64,000 nt of DNA from JANPCX01 sp031431125 (GCA_031431125.1 JANPCX010000087.1:1-64000); one strand, 5' to 3'; positions 25,134-34,615 are shown, counted from the first letter of the stretch. Notes: generated by a model not told the origin, from the sequence alone. Numbers and translations are program-made.

Positions 25134-26155
25134 GTCGTGGCCTTCTGGGCTGGTGTCGATGGAGCGGGGGACGGGGATGACGGGGCCAGCAAAGCGCAGT
25201 AGTGGCTCAAGTCCACATTGCCCCCGGTGAGGATGACACCCACCCGTTGCCCCTTCAATTGGCTGGCCGCTTGCAACGCACCGGCCCAGGCCAAACAGCC
25301 TGTGGGCTCGACGACCAACTTCAGTTCATCGGCCAGAAAACGCATTGCATGGATCAAGTCGGCGTCGCTCACGGTGAAGATGTCGCGCACCTGCTGTTGA
25401 ATGATGGGGAAAGCCCGTTCCGCGAGCTGTACCGCTTGGGCTCCATCGGCCAAGGTGCGTGGGGTGTTGATGCGCACGCGGTGGCCCGCCCGAAGCGACT
25501 GCTGGCCATCGTTGCCTGCTTCGGGCTCCACGCCGAAGAGCTGGCAGGCGGGTGCCTGCTGCGCCAACACCAGGGCACAGCCCGCCAACAAACCGCCACC
25601 GCCCAAACAAACGAAGAGTGCATCCAAGGGGCCGGTCACCGCCAACAACTCCTGCGCCGTGGTGCCCTGGCCAGCGATCACGTCCACATGGTCGGCGGGC
25701 GGCACCAAGACGAAACCATGCTGTTGTATTTGTTCGGCCACCACGGCATCACGGTCTTGCGCATAACGGTCGAAAGAAATCACGGTGGCACCGTGCCGCC
25801 TGATGGCATCTAACTTGCTGCGTGGCGCGTCGTGTGGAATCACCACCGTGGCCGCCACACCATGCAGCCGTGCCGCCAAAGCCAAGGCCTGGCCATGGTT
25901 GCCCGACGAGTAGGTGACGACACCCCGGCGTGCTTGCTCGGGTGTCAACAGCGCCACTGCGTTGTAGGCCCCCCGGAATTTGAAGGAGCCGGTGCGCTGC
26001 AGGTTTTCGCACTTGAAATACACCTCGGCGCCGAGCAAGGTGTCGGCCGCCTCGCAGCTCAAGATCGGTGTGCGCTCGGCGTGGCCTTCAAGACGAGCTG
26101 CGGCGGCCACGACATCGGCATAGGAAGGCAAGGTCAGTGAATCTGGCATGTTCAA
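25130..26155 (-). CDS. PLP-dependent threonine/serine dehydratase
   Basis: A 341-residue fold-type II PLP enzyme. The PLP lysine is in GSFKFRGAYNA, the phosphate-binding loop in CLGGGGLLAGCA, and the C-terminal motif ILTGGNVDLSHY is that of catabolic threonine dehydratase and serine racemase. It lacks the ACT domains of IlvA, so it is the catabolic or unregulated type. It deaminates threonine or serine through enamine intermediates. It is sandwiched between two RidA genes with ATGA overlaps on both sides, which fits removal of those reactive intermediates. Confidence 0.88.
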   Translation of the reverse strand: MNMPDSLTLPSYADVVAAAARLEGHAERTPILSCEAADTLLGAEVYFKCENLQRTGSFKFRGAYNAVALLTPEQARRGVVTYSSGNHGQALALAARLHGVAATVVIPHDAPRSKLDAIRRHGATVISFDRYAQDRDAVVAEQIQQHGFVLVPPADHVDVIAGQGTTAQELLAVTGPLDALFVCLGGGGLLAGCALVLAQQAPACQLFGVEPEAGNDGQQSLRAGHRVRINTPRTLADGAQAVQLAERAFPIIQQQVRDIFTVSDADLIHAMRFLADELKLVVEPTGCLAWAGALQAASQLKGQRVGVILTGGNVDLSHYCALLAPSSPSPAPSTPAQKATT

Positions 26156-26577
26156 GCTCCTCCCGTGTTGATGCTCGCCAGCGCGGTGGGCGTGATGGCC
26201 TGCAAATTCATCGTCAGCAGTGCGCCCGCCTTGGGTAAATCGGCCACGCCAATGACGGTGCGTGCGGGGCGGTGCGGGCCGATGGCGTTCGCGTAAGCTA
26301 GGTTCATCGCGGAAAAATCGCCCACATCTTTCATGAAGATGTGGATGTGCATCACCTGCGAAAAGTCAGCGCCTTGGCTGGCGAGCAGGGTGCGGAAGTT
26401 CTCCAAAATTTGCCGGGTTTGGCTGACCACATCAGGACCCGCCATCTGCCCAGTTCGAGGATCCACGCCAGGCGTGCCCGAGATGGTGATGAAGGGCCCG
26501 GCCACGGTCATGTGGCTGTAGGGGCCTATGGGTGGGAAGAAGTTGTCGGGGGTGATGGATTGAACTTGGGTCGGCAT
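26152..26577 (-). CDS. RidA family protein, second copy
   Basis: A 141-residue RidA-like protein with PIGPYSHMTVAGPFITISGTPGVDP near the N-terminus and RPARTVIGVADLPKAGALLTMNLQAI at the C-terminus, including the conserved Arg and the family block. The start is the ATG at 26577 with GGGAG upstream. It is first of a three-gene unit RidA-dehydratase-RidA. The two RidA copies are only distantly alike, so they probably differ in substrate. Confidence 0.85.
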   Translation of the reverse strand: MPTQVQSITPDNFFPPIGPYSHMTVAGPFITISGTPGVDPRTGQMAGPDVVSQTRQILENFRTLLASQGADFSQVMHIHIFMKDVGDFSAMNLAYANAIGPHRPARTVIGVADLPKAGALLTMNLQAITPTALASINTGGA

Positions 26578-26625
26578 CAAAAGCTCCCTGGGAAGGTGGT
26601 GGGGTTGATTGGTCAAGAAACAAGT

Positions 26626-28137
26626 TCAGCGCGCGGGCAGGTTTGCCGCGATGCGGCCCAAGGTGGCCACGGCCCGTGCCACCTCGGGCGTGAAGGCAGC
26701 GCCACAACTCAAGCGTAAAAAATGGTCGTAACGGCTGCTGTTGGAGAACAGCGTGCCGGGTGTGATGCGCACGCCCTGTTGCAGCGCGGCCTCAAACAAG
26801 GCCCAACTGCTGCGCTGCTCAGGCAGTTCTATCCACAACATCATCGCGCCTAGGGGCGGGCTCAAACGGGTGCCGGGCGGAAAGTGCTGGGCCACCGCTT
26901 CGGCCATTTGTTCGCGCTGCTGGTGCAGGCGGCGGCGCAGTTTGGCCAAGTGGCGGTCGTAGGCGCTGCCGGCCATGTAGCTCGCCACCGCGGCCTGGGC
27001 CAAGACATCGTTGGGGCGGCTTTGGGCGTGTTTGAGCATCTTGATGCGCTCAAACCAGCGGCCACCGAGCATCCAGCCCAGGCGCATGCCCGGGGCCAAA
27101 ATTTTGGTGAGCGAAGCGCAGTAAATCACCTGGCCCATGGCGGCCTTGGGATGGTCCCAGGCTTTGGCCGCTTTCAAGGGCGTGTCGTCGAGGGTCAGCG
27201 CGCCATAGGTGTCGTCTTCGATCAAGGGAATGTCCCGGGCGGTGCACAGGGCCACGAGGCGTTCTTTCTCTGAATCGGGCATCACGCTGCCCAGGGGGTT
27301 CTGAAAGTTGGGCACGACCACCACCGCCTTGACCGACGGGTTGTTTTGCAGCGCCAGCGCCAAGGCATCCACCGACAAGCCCGTGTGTGGGCTGGTGGCG
27401 ACTTCCAGCGCGCGCAGCCGAAGGCTCTCCAAAATTTGCAGCAAACCAAAGTAAGCCGGTGATTCGACCGCCACGGTGTCGCCCGGCTGCGTCACCGCAC
27501 GCAGCGCCAGGTTCAGCGCCTCGATGCAGCCGTGGGTGACGATGATGTCGTTGCTGCTTGGCACCAAGCCCAGGGACAAAGCACGGCGGGCCAGCACGGT
27601 GCGAAACGCGGCGTCGCCCAATGGCGGCACCGGCTCTACCAGGCAGTTGGGTTGCTGCCGCAGTGCCCGCCCGGCGGCGGCGCGTAAGGCGGCACCGGGG
27701 TAACAGTCCGGGGTGCCAAAAGCCGCGGCCAGATTCAGCGCCTGTGGGTGGCGCTCGCACAACGCTGTGAAGGCAGAGATGCGGTCGTGGATGCCCACGT
27801 ACTGCGCCGGGTCAGGCGGCGTGAGCAGGGAAGGTTCGGCCACGCGGGCCAGGTGGTTGCGGCGTGGCTGGCGCACAAAATAACCGGAACGTGGTCGCGC
27901 CTCCAGCCAACCCTCACTCTCCAGTTGCCGACAGACCAGCAAGGTGGTGCTCAGGCTCACCTGGTGCAAACGTGTCAGCGCCCGTACCGAGGGCATGCGG
28001 TCACCGGGATTGAGCACCCCCGCTTCCATGGCTCGCCGGTAATGCTGGGCCAGGCGCTGGTAGATGGGGTGCGACGCCACCGCCGGGCTGGCGGTGGCGT
28101 CAAGCGACAAAGGGGGCAAGGACAGGGGCGGCTTCAT
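26626..28137 (-). CDS. MocR/GabR-type transcriptional regulator (GntR HTH fused to aminotransferase domain)
   Basis: A 503-residue protein. Residues about 25-95 form a GntR winged helix (RRAMEAGVLNPGDRMPSVRALTRLHQVSLSTTLLVCRQLESEGWLEA, in parts). From about 125 on it is a fold-type I aminotransferase domain, with the PLP lysine in CASLTKILAPGMRLGW and an Asp in LIEDDTYGAL. MocR proteins sense amino acids or amines through PLP. It lies 48 bases upstream of the RidA-dehydratase-RidA unit on the same strand, so it may control or be co-transcribed with it. The start at 28137 is the most likely, but no strong Shine-Dalgarno is visible. Confidence 0.85.
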   Translation of the reverse strand: MKPPLSLPPLSLDATASPAVASHPIYQRLAQHYRRAMEAGVLNPGDRMPSVRALTRLHQVSLSTTLLVCRQLESEGWLEARPRSGYFVRQPRRNHLARVAEPSLLTPPDPAQYVGIHDRISAFTALCERHPQALNLAAAFGTPDCYPGAALRAAAGRALRQQPNCLVEPVPPLGDAAFRTVLARRALSLGLVPSSNDIIVTHGCIEALNLALRAVTQPGDTVAVESPAYFGLLQILESLRLRALEVATSPHTGLSVDALALALQNNPSVKAVVVVPNFQNPLGSVMPDSEKERLVALCTARDIPLIEDDTYGALTLDDTPLKAAKAWDHPKAAMGQVIYCASLTKILAPGMRLGWMLGGRWFERIKMLKHAQSRPNDVLAQAAVASYMAGSAYDRHLAKLRRRLHQQREQMAEAVAQHFPPGTRLSPPLGAMMLWIELPEQRSSWALFEAALQQGVRITPGTLFSNSSRYDHFLRLSCGAAFTPEVARAVATLGRIAANLPAR

Positions 28138-28311
28138 CAGGGCTTCATCTTGACTGGAGCGCCCATCGATGTACAGAGACAGTTTGTGTGAAAGTCGACC
28201 ATAACAGCGCAGGGATGGCATCCCTGCACCGAAGCCGCTCAAGTTCTGCAGCGAGTTGCCGAAAAAGCAGACACCAAGGGCTCTTTGCGCTGCGCAAGCG
28301 GCACCACCGCC

Positions 28312-28623
28312 ATGAATTCCACCTCCTCCATTGCGATGTCGGGTTTGAACGCCGCGAGCACACGCTTGAACGTGTCGGCGCACAACATTGCCAATTCCCA
28401 AACCCCGGATTTCAAGCCTCAACGGGTGCAGCAGACGGCTTTGGCCGAAGGGGGCGTGAACGTGACGGTGGACAGCGCAGACACCGCCCAAGCTGCGCCA
28501 CTGGCCAATCTGGCCAAAGACTTGGTCACGCAAATGGTGGCCGCTTACGAGTTCAAGGCCAATCTCAAGGTCATCCAAACCCAGCAGGACTTGTTGGGGC
28601 AGTGGTTGGACACGCGCGCCTGA
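28312..28623 (+). CDS. Flagellar basal-body rod-like protein (FlgC/FlgB-type), isolated
   Basis: A 103-residue protein with the flagellar rod N-terminal motif ALNAASTRLNVSAHNIANSQTPDF (seen as SGLNAASTRLNVSAHNIANS) and the rod-type C-terminal helix DLVTQMVAAYEFKANLKVIQ, as in FlgC or FlgG. FlgC is usually about 135-150 residues, so the middle domain here is nearly absent. There are no other flagellar genes in the window. The same short form is known as an uncharacterised 'flagellar basal body protein' in some betaproteobacteria. Role unknown. Confidence 0.75.
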   Translation: MNSTSSIAMSGLNAASTRLNVSAHNIANSQTPDFKPQRVQQTALAEGGVNVTVDSADTAQAAPLANLAKDLVTQMVAAYEFKANLKVIQTQQDLLGQWLDTRA

Positions 28624-28784
28624 CGGGCTAGGAACTCACCCTGACGGCCGCTATCAGCGCGCTTGTCTGGTCGGTGCGGCGTTGTAGCTCCGTGCTCTGA
28701 CCGCGCCAGGGGCTATGCCTTAGCATTGCGCCCTGGCCCACAGGTCGATGCAACCTTTTGCGTTTGGCTGGCTCGAATCCCCCG

Positions 28785-30506
28785 ATGAATTCAACCACCG
28801 CTGTCTCCCACGAGGTTTTGGCCTCACCGATTCCTACACTGGGCGACCTGCTCGTTCGTGCCGGCAAACTCAGCAGCCGCGACCTGGACAGGGCGCTGGC
28901 GGCACAAACAGAAATGGGCGGCGCGCTCAGCCGCGTGTTGGTTCAACTGGGTTTGGTGTCCGAGCTGGATGTGGCCCGCACCCAGGCAGAGAGTTTGGGG
29001 CTGCCCTTTGTTGCGGCTGATGATTTTCCCGACATGCCGCCCGAGGTCGACGGTTTGCTGCCCGAGTTTTTGCAAACCCATGGGGTCTACCCTCTGAGGA
29101 AAGAAGGTGGCGTGCTCGATGTGGCGGTCACCCACCCCGACGACGCGTTTGTGCTCAAAGCATTGCGCCTGTCCACCGGCTTGCAAGTGCGGCCCCATGT
29201 GGCGCTGGACACCGACATTCAAAAAGCGTTGCAGCAAATGCTCAACCCGTCCCAGGCCGAAGCGCAGGACGACGAGTTCAGCGGCGAGCTCGATGCCGGC
29301 GATTTTGTCGAGCACCTCAAAGACTTGGCCAGCGAAGCGCCGGTGATTCGTTTGGTGACATCCATCATCGCCCGTGCCATTGACCTTCGTGCGTCCGACA
29401 TCCATTTGGAACCCTTCGACGACGGCTTGCATGTGCGTTATCGCGTCGATGGTGTCATTCACACCGCCGAGGTGGTGCCACCCAAACACAGTGCGGCAGT
29501 GAACTCTCGCGTGAAGTTATTGGCCCACCTTGACATTGCCGAGCGCCGCTTGCCGCAAGACGGCCGCATCAAAACCCGTGTCAAGGGCCGCGAGCTGGAT
29601 TTGCGCGTGTCGACTGTGCCCACCGTGCACGGCGAAAGTGTGGTCATGCGGGTGTTGGACCGCGCCAGTGTTCGTTTCAGTCTGGAACAAATGGGGTTTG
29701 CGCACGACAACTTGGAGCGTTTCAACCAGTTGCTCGCCCGTCCCCATGGCATCTTGTTGGTGACCGGTCCGACGGGCTCAGGCAAAACCACCACGCTTTA
29801 TGCAGCGCTTTCCAAGCTCGACAACACCTCGCAAAAAATCATCACCGTGGAAGACCCGGTGGAGTACCAGCTGGAAGGCATCAACCAAATTCAGGTGCAC
29901 ACCCAAATCAACCTGAGTTTTGCCAACGCACTGCGCTCCATCCTGCGCCAAGACCCCGACATCATCATGATTGGCGAAATGCGCGATGGCGAAACCGCAC
30001 AAATCGCGGTGCAATCGGCACTCACCGGCCACCTGGTGCTCTCTACCCTGCACACCAACACCGCAGCTGGGGCCATCATCCGCATGCAAGACATGGGTGT
30101 GGAGCGTTACCTCATCACCTCGGCGGTGAACGGTGTGTTGTCGCAGCGTTTGGTGCGCGCCCTGTGCACCCATTGCAAAACACCCGTACAGCCCTCGTCC
30201 ACGTTGTTGCAAAGCTCGGGTTTGCACCGCCATGTCAAAGAAGGCGCGGCCATTTACCAGTCGGTGGGTTGCAGCCATTGCAGCGGCACCGGCTACCAAG
30301 GCCGCACCAGCATCCACGAGTTGTTGGTACTGGATGAAACCTTACGCGCCGCCGTGCTGCAAGGGCGTGACGCCAGCACCCTGCACAACCTGTCCATCCA
30401 AAACGGCATGCTCACCTTGTATGAGGATGGCCTGCGAAAAGTGGCCGCTGGGGTCACTAGCCTCGAAGAATTGCTGCGTGTGACGCAGGACCAAGCCGAT
30501 GCCTGA
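28785..30506 (+). CDS. gspE: Type II secretion ATPase GspE (second cluster)
   Basis: A 573-residue ATPase. The N-terminal MshEN/GspE_N domain covers about residues 15-150. Walker A GPTGSGKT is at 328-335, the Asp box and Walker B lie in LRQDPDIIMIGEMRD, and His boxes include LVLSTLHTNTAAG. A tetra-cysteine zinc motif (CTHCK ... CSHCSGTG) is present, as in true GspE. It powers pseudopilus assembly at the inner membrane. The start is the ATG at 28785. Its last 8 bases overlap gspF. It opens an eleven-gene T2SS operon. Confidence 0.95.
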   Translation: MNSTTAVSHEVLASPIPTLGDLLVRAGKLSSRDLDRALAAQTEMGGALSRVLVQLGLVSELDVARTQAESLGLPFVAADDFPDMPPEVDGLLPEFLQTHGVYPLRKEGGVLDVAVTHPDDAFVLKALRLSTGLQVRPHVALDTDIQKALQQMLNPSQAEAQDDEFSGELDAGDFVEHLKDLASEAPVIRLVTSIIARAIDLRASDIHLEPFDDGLHVRYRVDGVIHTAEVVPPKHSAAVNSRVKLLAHLDIAERRLPQDGRIKTRVKGRELDLRVSTVPTVHGESVVMRVLDRASVRFSLEQMGFAHDNLERFNQLLARPHGILLVTGPTGSGKTTTLYAALSKLDNTSQKIITVEDPVEYQLEGINQIQVHTQINLSFANALRSILRQDPDIIMIGEMRDGETAQIAVQSALTGHLVLSTLHTNTAAGAIIRMQDMGVERYLITSAVNGVLSQRLVRALCTHCKTPVQPSSTLLQSSGLHRHVKEGAAIYQSVGCSHCSGTGYQGRTSIHELLVLDETLRAAVLQGRDASTLHNLSIQNGMLTLYEDGLRKVAAGVTSLEELLRVTQDQADA

Positions 30507-31734
30507 GTTCGACTGGCGCGCCGCCGACGCCAGCGGGCAAGTGACCCAAGGTCGGCAAGACGCAGCGAGCAGCCTTTTGCTGATGAAGCAATTGCGCGAG
30601 CGCGGCCTCACCCCGCTCAGCATCGATGCGACGGGCGCCGCCGGTTCCGCAGCGGCGGCAGCGCCTCGGGCCAGCAAAGCGCCACGTGCTGGCAAAGGAC
30701 CTGTGAATCAAGCCGACGTGCTGGCCATGACCTCGCAACTGGCCATCATGGTCCGTGCCGGATTGGCGCTGGACAACGCCCTGCGTGTGCTGATTGGCAT
30801 GAACAACAAACCGTCGATGGCGGTGCTCACCCAGCGCATCTTGGACGACGTCAAGGGCGGCGCTGCCTTGAGCAAATCCTTGTCCAAAGACCGCGCTCTC
30901 TTTGGCGACTTCTACATCAACATGATCCGTTCCGGCGAGGCCAGTGGCCAATTGTCGAACGTGCTCACCCGTTTGGTCGAACACATGGAACGTCTGCGTG
31001 CGCTGCGCGACAGCGTTATCTCTGCCACCATTTACCCGGCGATTTTGCTCGGCGTGTCCATCCTGTCTTTGATCGTGATGCTGGGTTTCGTGGTGCCCCA
31101 GTTCAAGCAGCTCTTCAAGGGCATGGGCGATGCCTTGCCCATTCCAACCCGCATCGTCATGCAAATGGGTGACGTGTTTACTCAATACGGTTTGTTCATT
31201 TTGGTGGGTGTCGTCTTACTCGGGTCGGTGCTGATGCGTTGGCTCAAATCCCCCGCTGGCAGCACTTGGTTTCAGGACCGTTTGTTGCGTCTGCCGCTGT
31301 TGGGCACCTTGATGCACAAATACGAAATGACCTTGTTTTCCCGTTCGCTCGGCACCTTGCTTGGCAATGGTGTGCCTTTGCTCACCGCCTTGCAAATTGC
31401 CACCGAGACCGTCGGTAACCAAAGTTTGCGATTGCCCTTGCAGGCCATGTCACCCAAGGTGAAAGAAGGGGTGAAAGTGGTGGAAGCGGCCAGCGCCACG
31501 GAACTCTTTGAGCCCTTGGCAATCAACCTCATCCGGGTGGGCGAGGAAACCGGTCGGCTCGGGCCCATGATGCTGGAGTTGGCCAATGTGCTCAACCGCG
31601 AGGTGGAAACCGGCATCAAACGCGCCCTCACCATGCTGGAGCCACTGCTGATTTTGGTGTTGGGGGTGATGATCGCCGCCATCATTGTTTCCATCTTGTT
31701 GGGCATTCTGTCGGTCAATGACCTGGCGGCTTGA
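30499..31734 (+). CDS. gspF: Type II secretion inner-membrane platform protein GspF
   Basis: A 411-residue platform protein of the usual size. It has two T2SSF repeats (about 75-195 and 280-400), each with the helical pattern MTSQLAIMVRAGLALDNAL / FSRSLGTLLGNGVPLLTAL, and three membrane segments (near residues 175-195, 225-245 and 380-405). It converts GspE motion into pilin extraction. The gene starts within the gspE end. Confidence 0.95.
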   Translation: MPEFDWRAADASGQVTQGRQDAASSLLLMKQLRERGLTPLSIDATGAAGSAAAAAPRASKAPRAGKGPVNQADVLAMTSQLAIMVRAGLALDNALRVLIGMNNKPSMAVLTQRILDDVKGGAALSKSLSKDRALFGDFYINMIRSGEASGQLSNVLTRLVEHMERLRALRDSVISATIYPAILLGVSILSLIVMLGFVVPQFKQLFKGMGDALPIPTRIVMQMGDVFTQYGLFILVGVVLLGSVLMRWLKSPAGSTWFQDRLLRLPLLGTLMHKYEMTLFSRSLGTLLGNGVPLLTALQIATETVGNQSLRLPLQAMSPKVKEGVKVVEAASATELFEPLAINLIRVGEETGRLGPMMLELANVLNREVETGIKRALTMLEPLLILVLGVMIAAIIVSILLGILSVNDLAA

Positions 31735-31758
31735 CCGTCTTTTTTTCGAGGGACTCTC

Positions 31759-32211
31759 ATGATTTGTACTTGTTCTCTGTCGTTGGCACGACCACAAACC
31801 AAGCGCCGCAGCCGTGGCTTCACGCTGATTGAATTGCTGGTGGTTTTGGCCATCTTGACCTTGCTCGCGGGCATCGTGGGTCCCAAGGTGCTGGGCCAGT
31901 TGGGCGGTGCCAAGTCCAAGACCGCGGGGGTGCAGATCGCGGACATTGAAAAGTCGCTCGACCTCTTCAAACTCGATGTTGGCCGCTACCCCACGAACGA
32001 CGAAGGACTACAAGCCTTGGTGACCAAACCGGGTTCCGCCGGCCAGTGGGCCGGTCCCTACCTCAAAGGCGAGTTGCCCAAAGACCCCTGGGGTGAAGCC
32101 TACAAATACGCCAACCCCGGCCCCAAAGGCGGCGTTGAAATTCTGAGCTTGGGGGCCGACAAAGCGCCTGGTGGTGACGGTGAGAACGCTGACGTTCGCA
32201 ACCAGCAGTGA
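31759..32211 (+). CDS. gspG: Type II secretion major pseudopilin GspG (second cluster)
   Basis: A 150-residue pseudopilin with SRGFTLIELLVVLAILTLLAG at about 18-38, KLDVGRYPTNDEGLQALVTKP and the conserved calcium-site region DPWGEAYKYANPG / LSLGADKAPGGDGEN. It is a second GspG, clearly different from the one at 8.4-8.8 kb. The leader of about 18 residues before the cleavage site is long but usual. Confidence 0.93.
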   Translation: MICTCSLSLARPQTKRRSRGFTLIELLVVLAILTLLAGIVGPKVLGQLGGAKSKTAGVQIADIEKSLDLFKLDVGRYPTNDEGLQALVTKPGSAGQWAGPYLKGELPKDPWGEAYKYANPGPKGGVEILSLGADKAPGGDGENADVRNQQ

Positions 32212-32674
32212 TTCCGCTGGGCGCTTGCATTCCCATGCAGGCTTTACCCTGCTGGAGTTGCTGGTGGTGCTGGCCATTGCATCGCTGTTGATTGCCTTGG
32301 TGCCCATCGCCTTTGATCGCCTGCAAGAAGGAACGCAGTACCGGGATGCTTTGCGCACCATGCAAAGTGAGATGCGCCAGGCGCGGCAGCAGGCAGTAAC
32401 CCAAGGCCGCACCGTGCGTTTTCAAGTGGACTTGGCTTCCCGCACCTATGGCCTGGTGGGCAAGGTCGAGCACCCCATTCCAGAAAAACTGCAAGTGCGT
32501 GCCACGGTCGCCAGCGTAGAGATGCAAGCCAACCAAGTCGCCGCGATTCAGTTTTTGCCCAGTGGGGGCGCCACCGGCGGCAGCATTGATTTGATGCGCC
32601 CCTCAGGTGCCGGTACGCGATTGAAGGTGGATTGGTTGTCGGGCCGTGTGATGCAGGAATCACTCGCACCATGA
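32171..32674 (+). CDS. gspH: Type II secretion pseudopilin GspH (second cluster)
   Basis: A protein of up to 167 residues with AGFTLLELLVVLAIASLLIA and the GspH body (MQSEMRQARQQAVTQGRTVRFQVDLASRTYGL). It overlaps gspG by 41 bases if the first GTG (32171) is used; GTGs at 32174 and 32180 are alternatives. None has a clear Shine-Dalgarno, so it is probably translated by coupling to gspG. Confidence 0.85.
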   Translation: MVTVRTLTFATSSDSAGRLHSHAGFTLLELLVVLAIASLLIALVPIAFDRLQEGTQYRDALRTMQSEMRQARQQAVTQGRTVRFQVDLASRTYGLVGKVEHPIPEKLQVRATVASVEMQANQVAAIQFLPSGGATGGSIDLMRPSGAGTRLKVDWLSGRVMQESLAP

Positions 32675-33093
32675 GGCGATTGACTTCGGCCAAGCCCTTT
32701 TGTGGCCAACGAGGCTTTTCATTGCTCGAACTCTTGGTGGCGTTTGCCATCATGGCCATGTCGCTGGGGATGATTTACCGGGCTGCGGGTGGCAGCGTGC
32801 GCAGCGTGGGCGACGCTGAACGTCATGAGTACGCAGTCGTCTTGGCAGAATCTCTCATGGCCTCCTACGACGTTGTTCCCGCAGAGGGAGCCAACAGCAG
32901 TGGTGAGTCTGCGGGGTTGCGTTGGGAGGTTCGTACCCAACCGTATGGCTCGAACGTCACTGACCCGAACGCGCCAGCACTGCATCAACTCAGCGTGCAG
33001 GTGAGTTGGGGTGATGCGTCGAAACCCCGTCAAGTTCAACTGGTGACTTTGCTGCCGCAGCAGATCCCATTGCCCGGTGCGGTGGTTCGGTGA
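32671..33093 (+). CDS. gspI: Type II secretion pseudopilin GspI (second cluster)
   Basis: A 140-residue pseudopilin with RGFSLLELLVAFAIMAMSLG at about 14-33 and a short body. The ATG at 32671 overlaps the gspH stop (ATGA). The assignment as GspI rests mainly on its order between gspH and gspJ and its short length. Confidence 0.85.
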   Translation: MRRLTSAKPFCGQRGFSLLELLVAFAIMAMSLGMIYRAAGGSVRSVGDAERHEYAVVLAESLMASYDVVPAEGANSSGESAGLRWEVRTQPYGSNVTDPNAPALHQLSVQVSWGDASKPRQVQLVTLLPQQIPLPGAVVR

Positions 33094-33767
33094 CATCACT
33101 GAACCCCCATCGCGCATGGGCTCGCGGCTTCACGCTGATTGAGCTGCTGGTGGTCATGACCATGGTCTCGTTGATCGCCCTGGCCACGGCAGGCGCTATG
33201 CGCACCATGGCGCAAACCGAGGCACGGGTCGATGAGCGATTGCTGCGCGCCGACGATTTCCGCGTGGCTTCTAATTTCATCCGCAGCACCTTGGGGCGGG
33301 TGTCCATGCAGCGAGTTGAGCCTCCGCCTCCATTGGGAGCGAACCTGTTTGTATTTGCACCGCAGGCCAACGCATTGAGTTGGGTCGGCGTCATGCCTGC
33401 CCGCCACGGTGCCGGTGGACGTTCGGCCTTTCGCTTGGCGCTGGAAGGCTCGCCGGGTGGGCAAGACTTGGTCATCCGATTTGCACCGCTGGAAGACGCA
33501 GGTTCTTTTCCTGATTGGGCGACTGCGCAGGCGCGGGTCTTGGCGAGCAATGTGACCGAGTTTTCGGTGGCCTACCAAGATCCGCGCCAATCCCCAGCGC
33601 AGTGGTTGCCACAGTGGACTGTGGTTGACCGCCTACCCAGTCGCGTCAAACTCACGGTACAAACCCAAACAGGCGGCTGGCCCGACTTGGTGGTTGCGCT
33701 GAGAACGCTGCCACTGACCACCCGTGGTGGTGGCCCGACCTTTGGTGGTGGCGGAGACGACTTGTGA
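33090..33767 (+). CDS. gspJ: Type II secretion pseudopilin GspJ (second cluster)
   Basis: A 225-residue pseudopilin with RGFTLIELLVVMTMVSLIAL at about 12-31. It starts with a GTG that overlaps the gspI stop (GTGA). The C-terminus ends in a Gly-rich tail (GGGPTFGGGGDDL), and a similar Gly-rich tail occurs in GspL of this operon. It belongs to the pseudopilus tip. Confidence 0.88.
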   Translation: MTSLNPHRAWARGFTLIELLVVMTMVSLIALATAGAMRTMAQTEARVDERLLRADDFRVASNFIRSTLGRVSMQRVEPPPPLGANLFVFAPQANALSWVGVMPARHGAGGRSAFRLALEGSPGGQDLVIRFAPLEDAGSFPDWATAQARVLASNVTEFSVAYQDPRQSPAQWLPQWTVVDRLPSRVKLTVQTQTGGWPDLVVALRTLPLTTRGGGPTFGGGGDDL

Positions 33768-34615
33768 TTGCGCCGAACTCCTCCGTGCACAAAAAATCAG
33801 GCATGGTGCTGGTGGCGGTGCTGTGGATTGTTGCGGCACTGAGTGTCATCGTCACCGGAATGATCCATTCGGTTCGCGCAGAGGTGAAGCAGGTTGCAGC
33901 GGCCAGTCAAATCGCACAAGGCAGTGCATGGGGCGGGGCGGCGATCACGGCAGTTTTGCAAAGCTTGTCTGTGCCGTCGACCGCGCCAAGCAGTCTGACC
34001 GTGACCGAGGTTCAGTTCCAAGGCCTGTCGATTCCAGTGCGCGCCATGTCACTCAACGGCTTGATCGACCTGAATAACGCTTCGCCGGTGCTGCTCGAAA
34101 AGCTGTTTCTCATCGCTGGAGAGTTGCCGGCGGCTCAAGCCATCGCGATGGCAGAAATGGTGAGCGTAGCGAGAACTCGACCGGATCCACAGGGGCGCGC
34201 GCAGCGATTGGTGTCCGCCGAAGATCTCTTGCTTATTACCGCCATGGACTACGACACCTATGCCAAGGTGGCTGATTTGATCACCACCGACGCGCGCGGC
34301 AGCGGGCGTGTCAACATTGCCGCTGCGCCGCTGGGAGTACTTCGGGTCTTGGCCGGTGGCAATTTAGAGGTTGCAAAACGCCTTTTTCAGGGCGCGCAAG
34401 CCGGTGCGGTTGGGCAAGACACTTCCGCCTTGGATCCGGCGCTTGTGGATAATGCGCCCTCCCGCCGATATCTGGTGCAGGCCCGTGTGCCCCTGTCAGA
34501 TGGCGCGCGACTGCTGGTTTCTCGCTGGGTAGATATGAACAGCGGTAAGGCCGACGGTTTGCCTTGGCGTGTTTTCCACGCCGAGAACCGGTTGGAACCG
34601 GCTGCTGATTTATAG
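33764..34615 (+). CDS. gspK: Type II secretion pseudopilin GspK (second cluster)
   Basis: A 283-residue protein with the GspK-type start KSGMVLVAVLWIVAALSVIV, in which the +5 Glu is absent, and the GspK helical block LIDLNNASPVLLEKLFLIAG with a second copy SGRVNIAAAPLGVLRVLAG. The start is a GTG overlapping the gspJ stop. Somewhat shorter than the GspK at 5.8-6.8 kb. Confidence 0.88.
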   Translation: MIAPNSSVHKKSGMVLVAVLWIVAALSVIVTGMIHSVRAEVKQVAAASQIAQGSAWGGAAITAVLQSLSVPSTAPSSLTVTEVQFQGLSIPVRAMSLNGLIDLNNASPVLLEKLFLIAGELPAAQAIAMAEMVSVARTRPDPQGRAQRLVSAEDLLLITAMDYDTYAKVADLITTDARGSGRVNIAAAPLGVLRVLAGGNLEVAKRLFQGAQAGAVGQDTSALDPALVDNAPSRRYLVQARVPLSDGARLLVSRWVDMNSGKADGLPWRVFHAENRLEPAADL

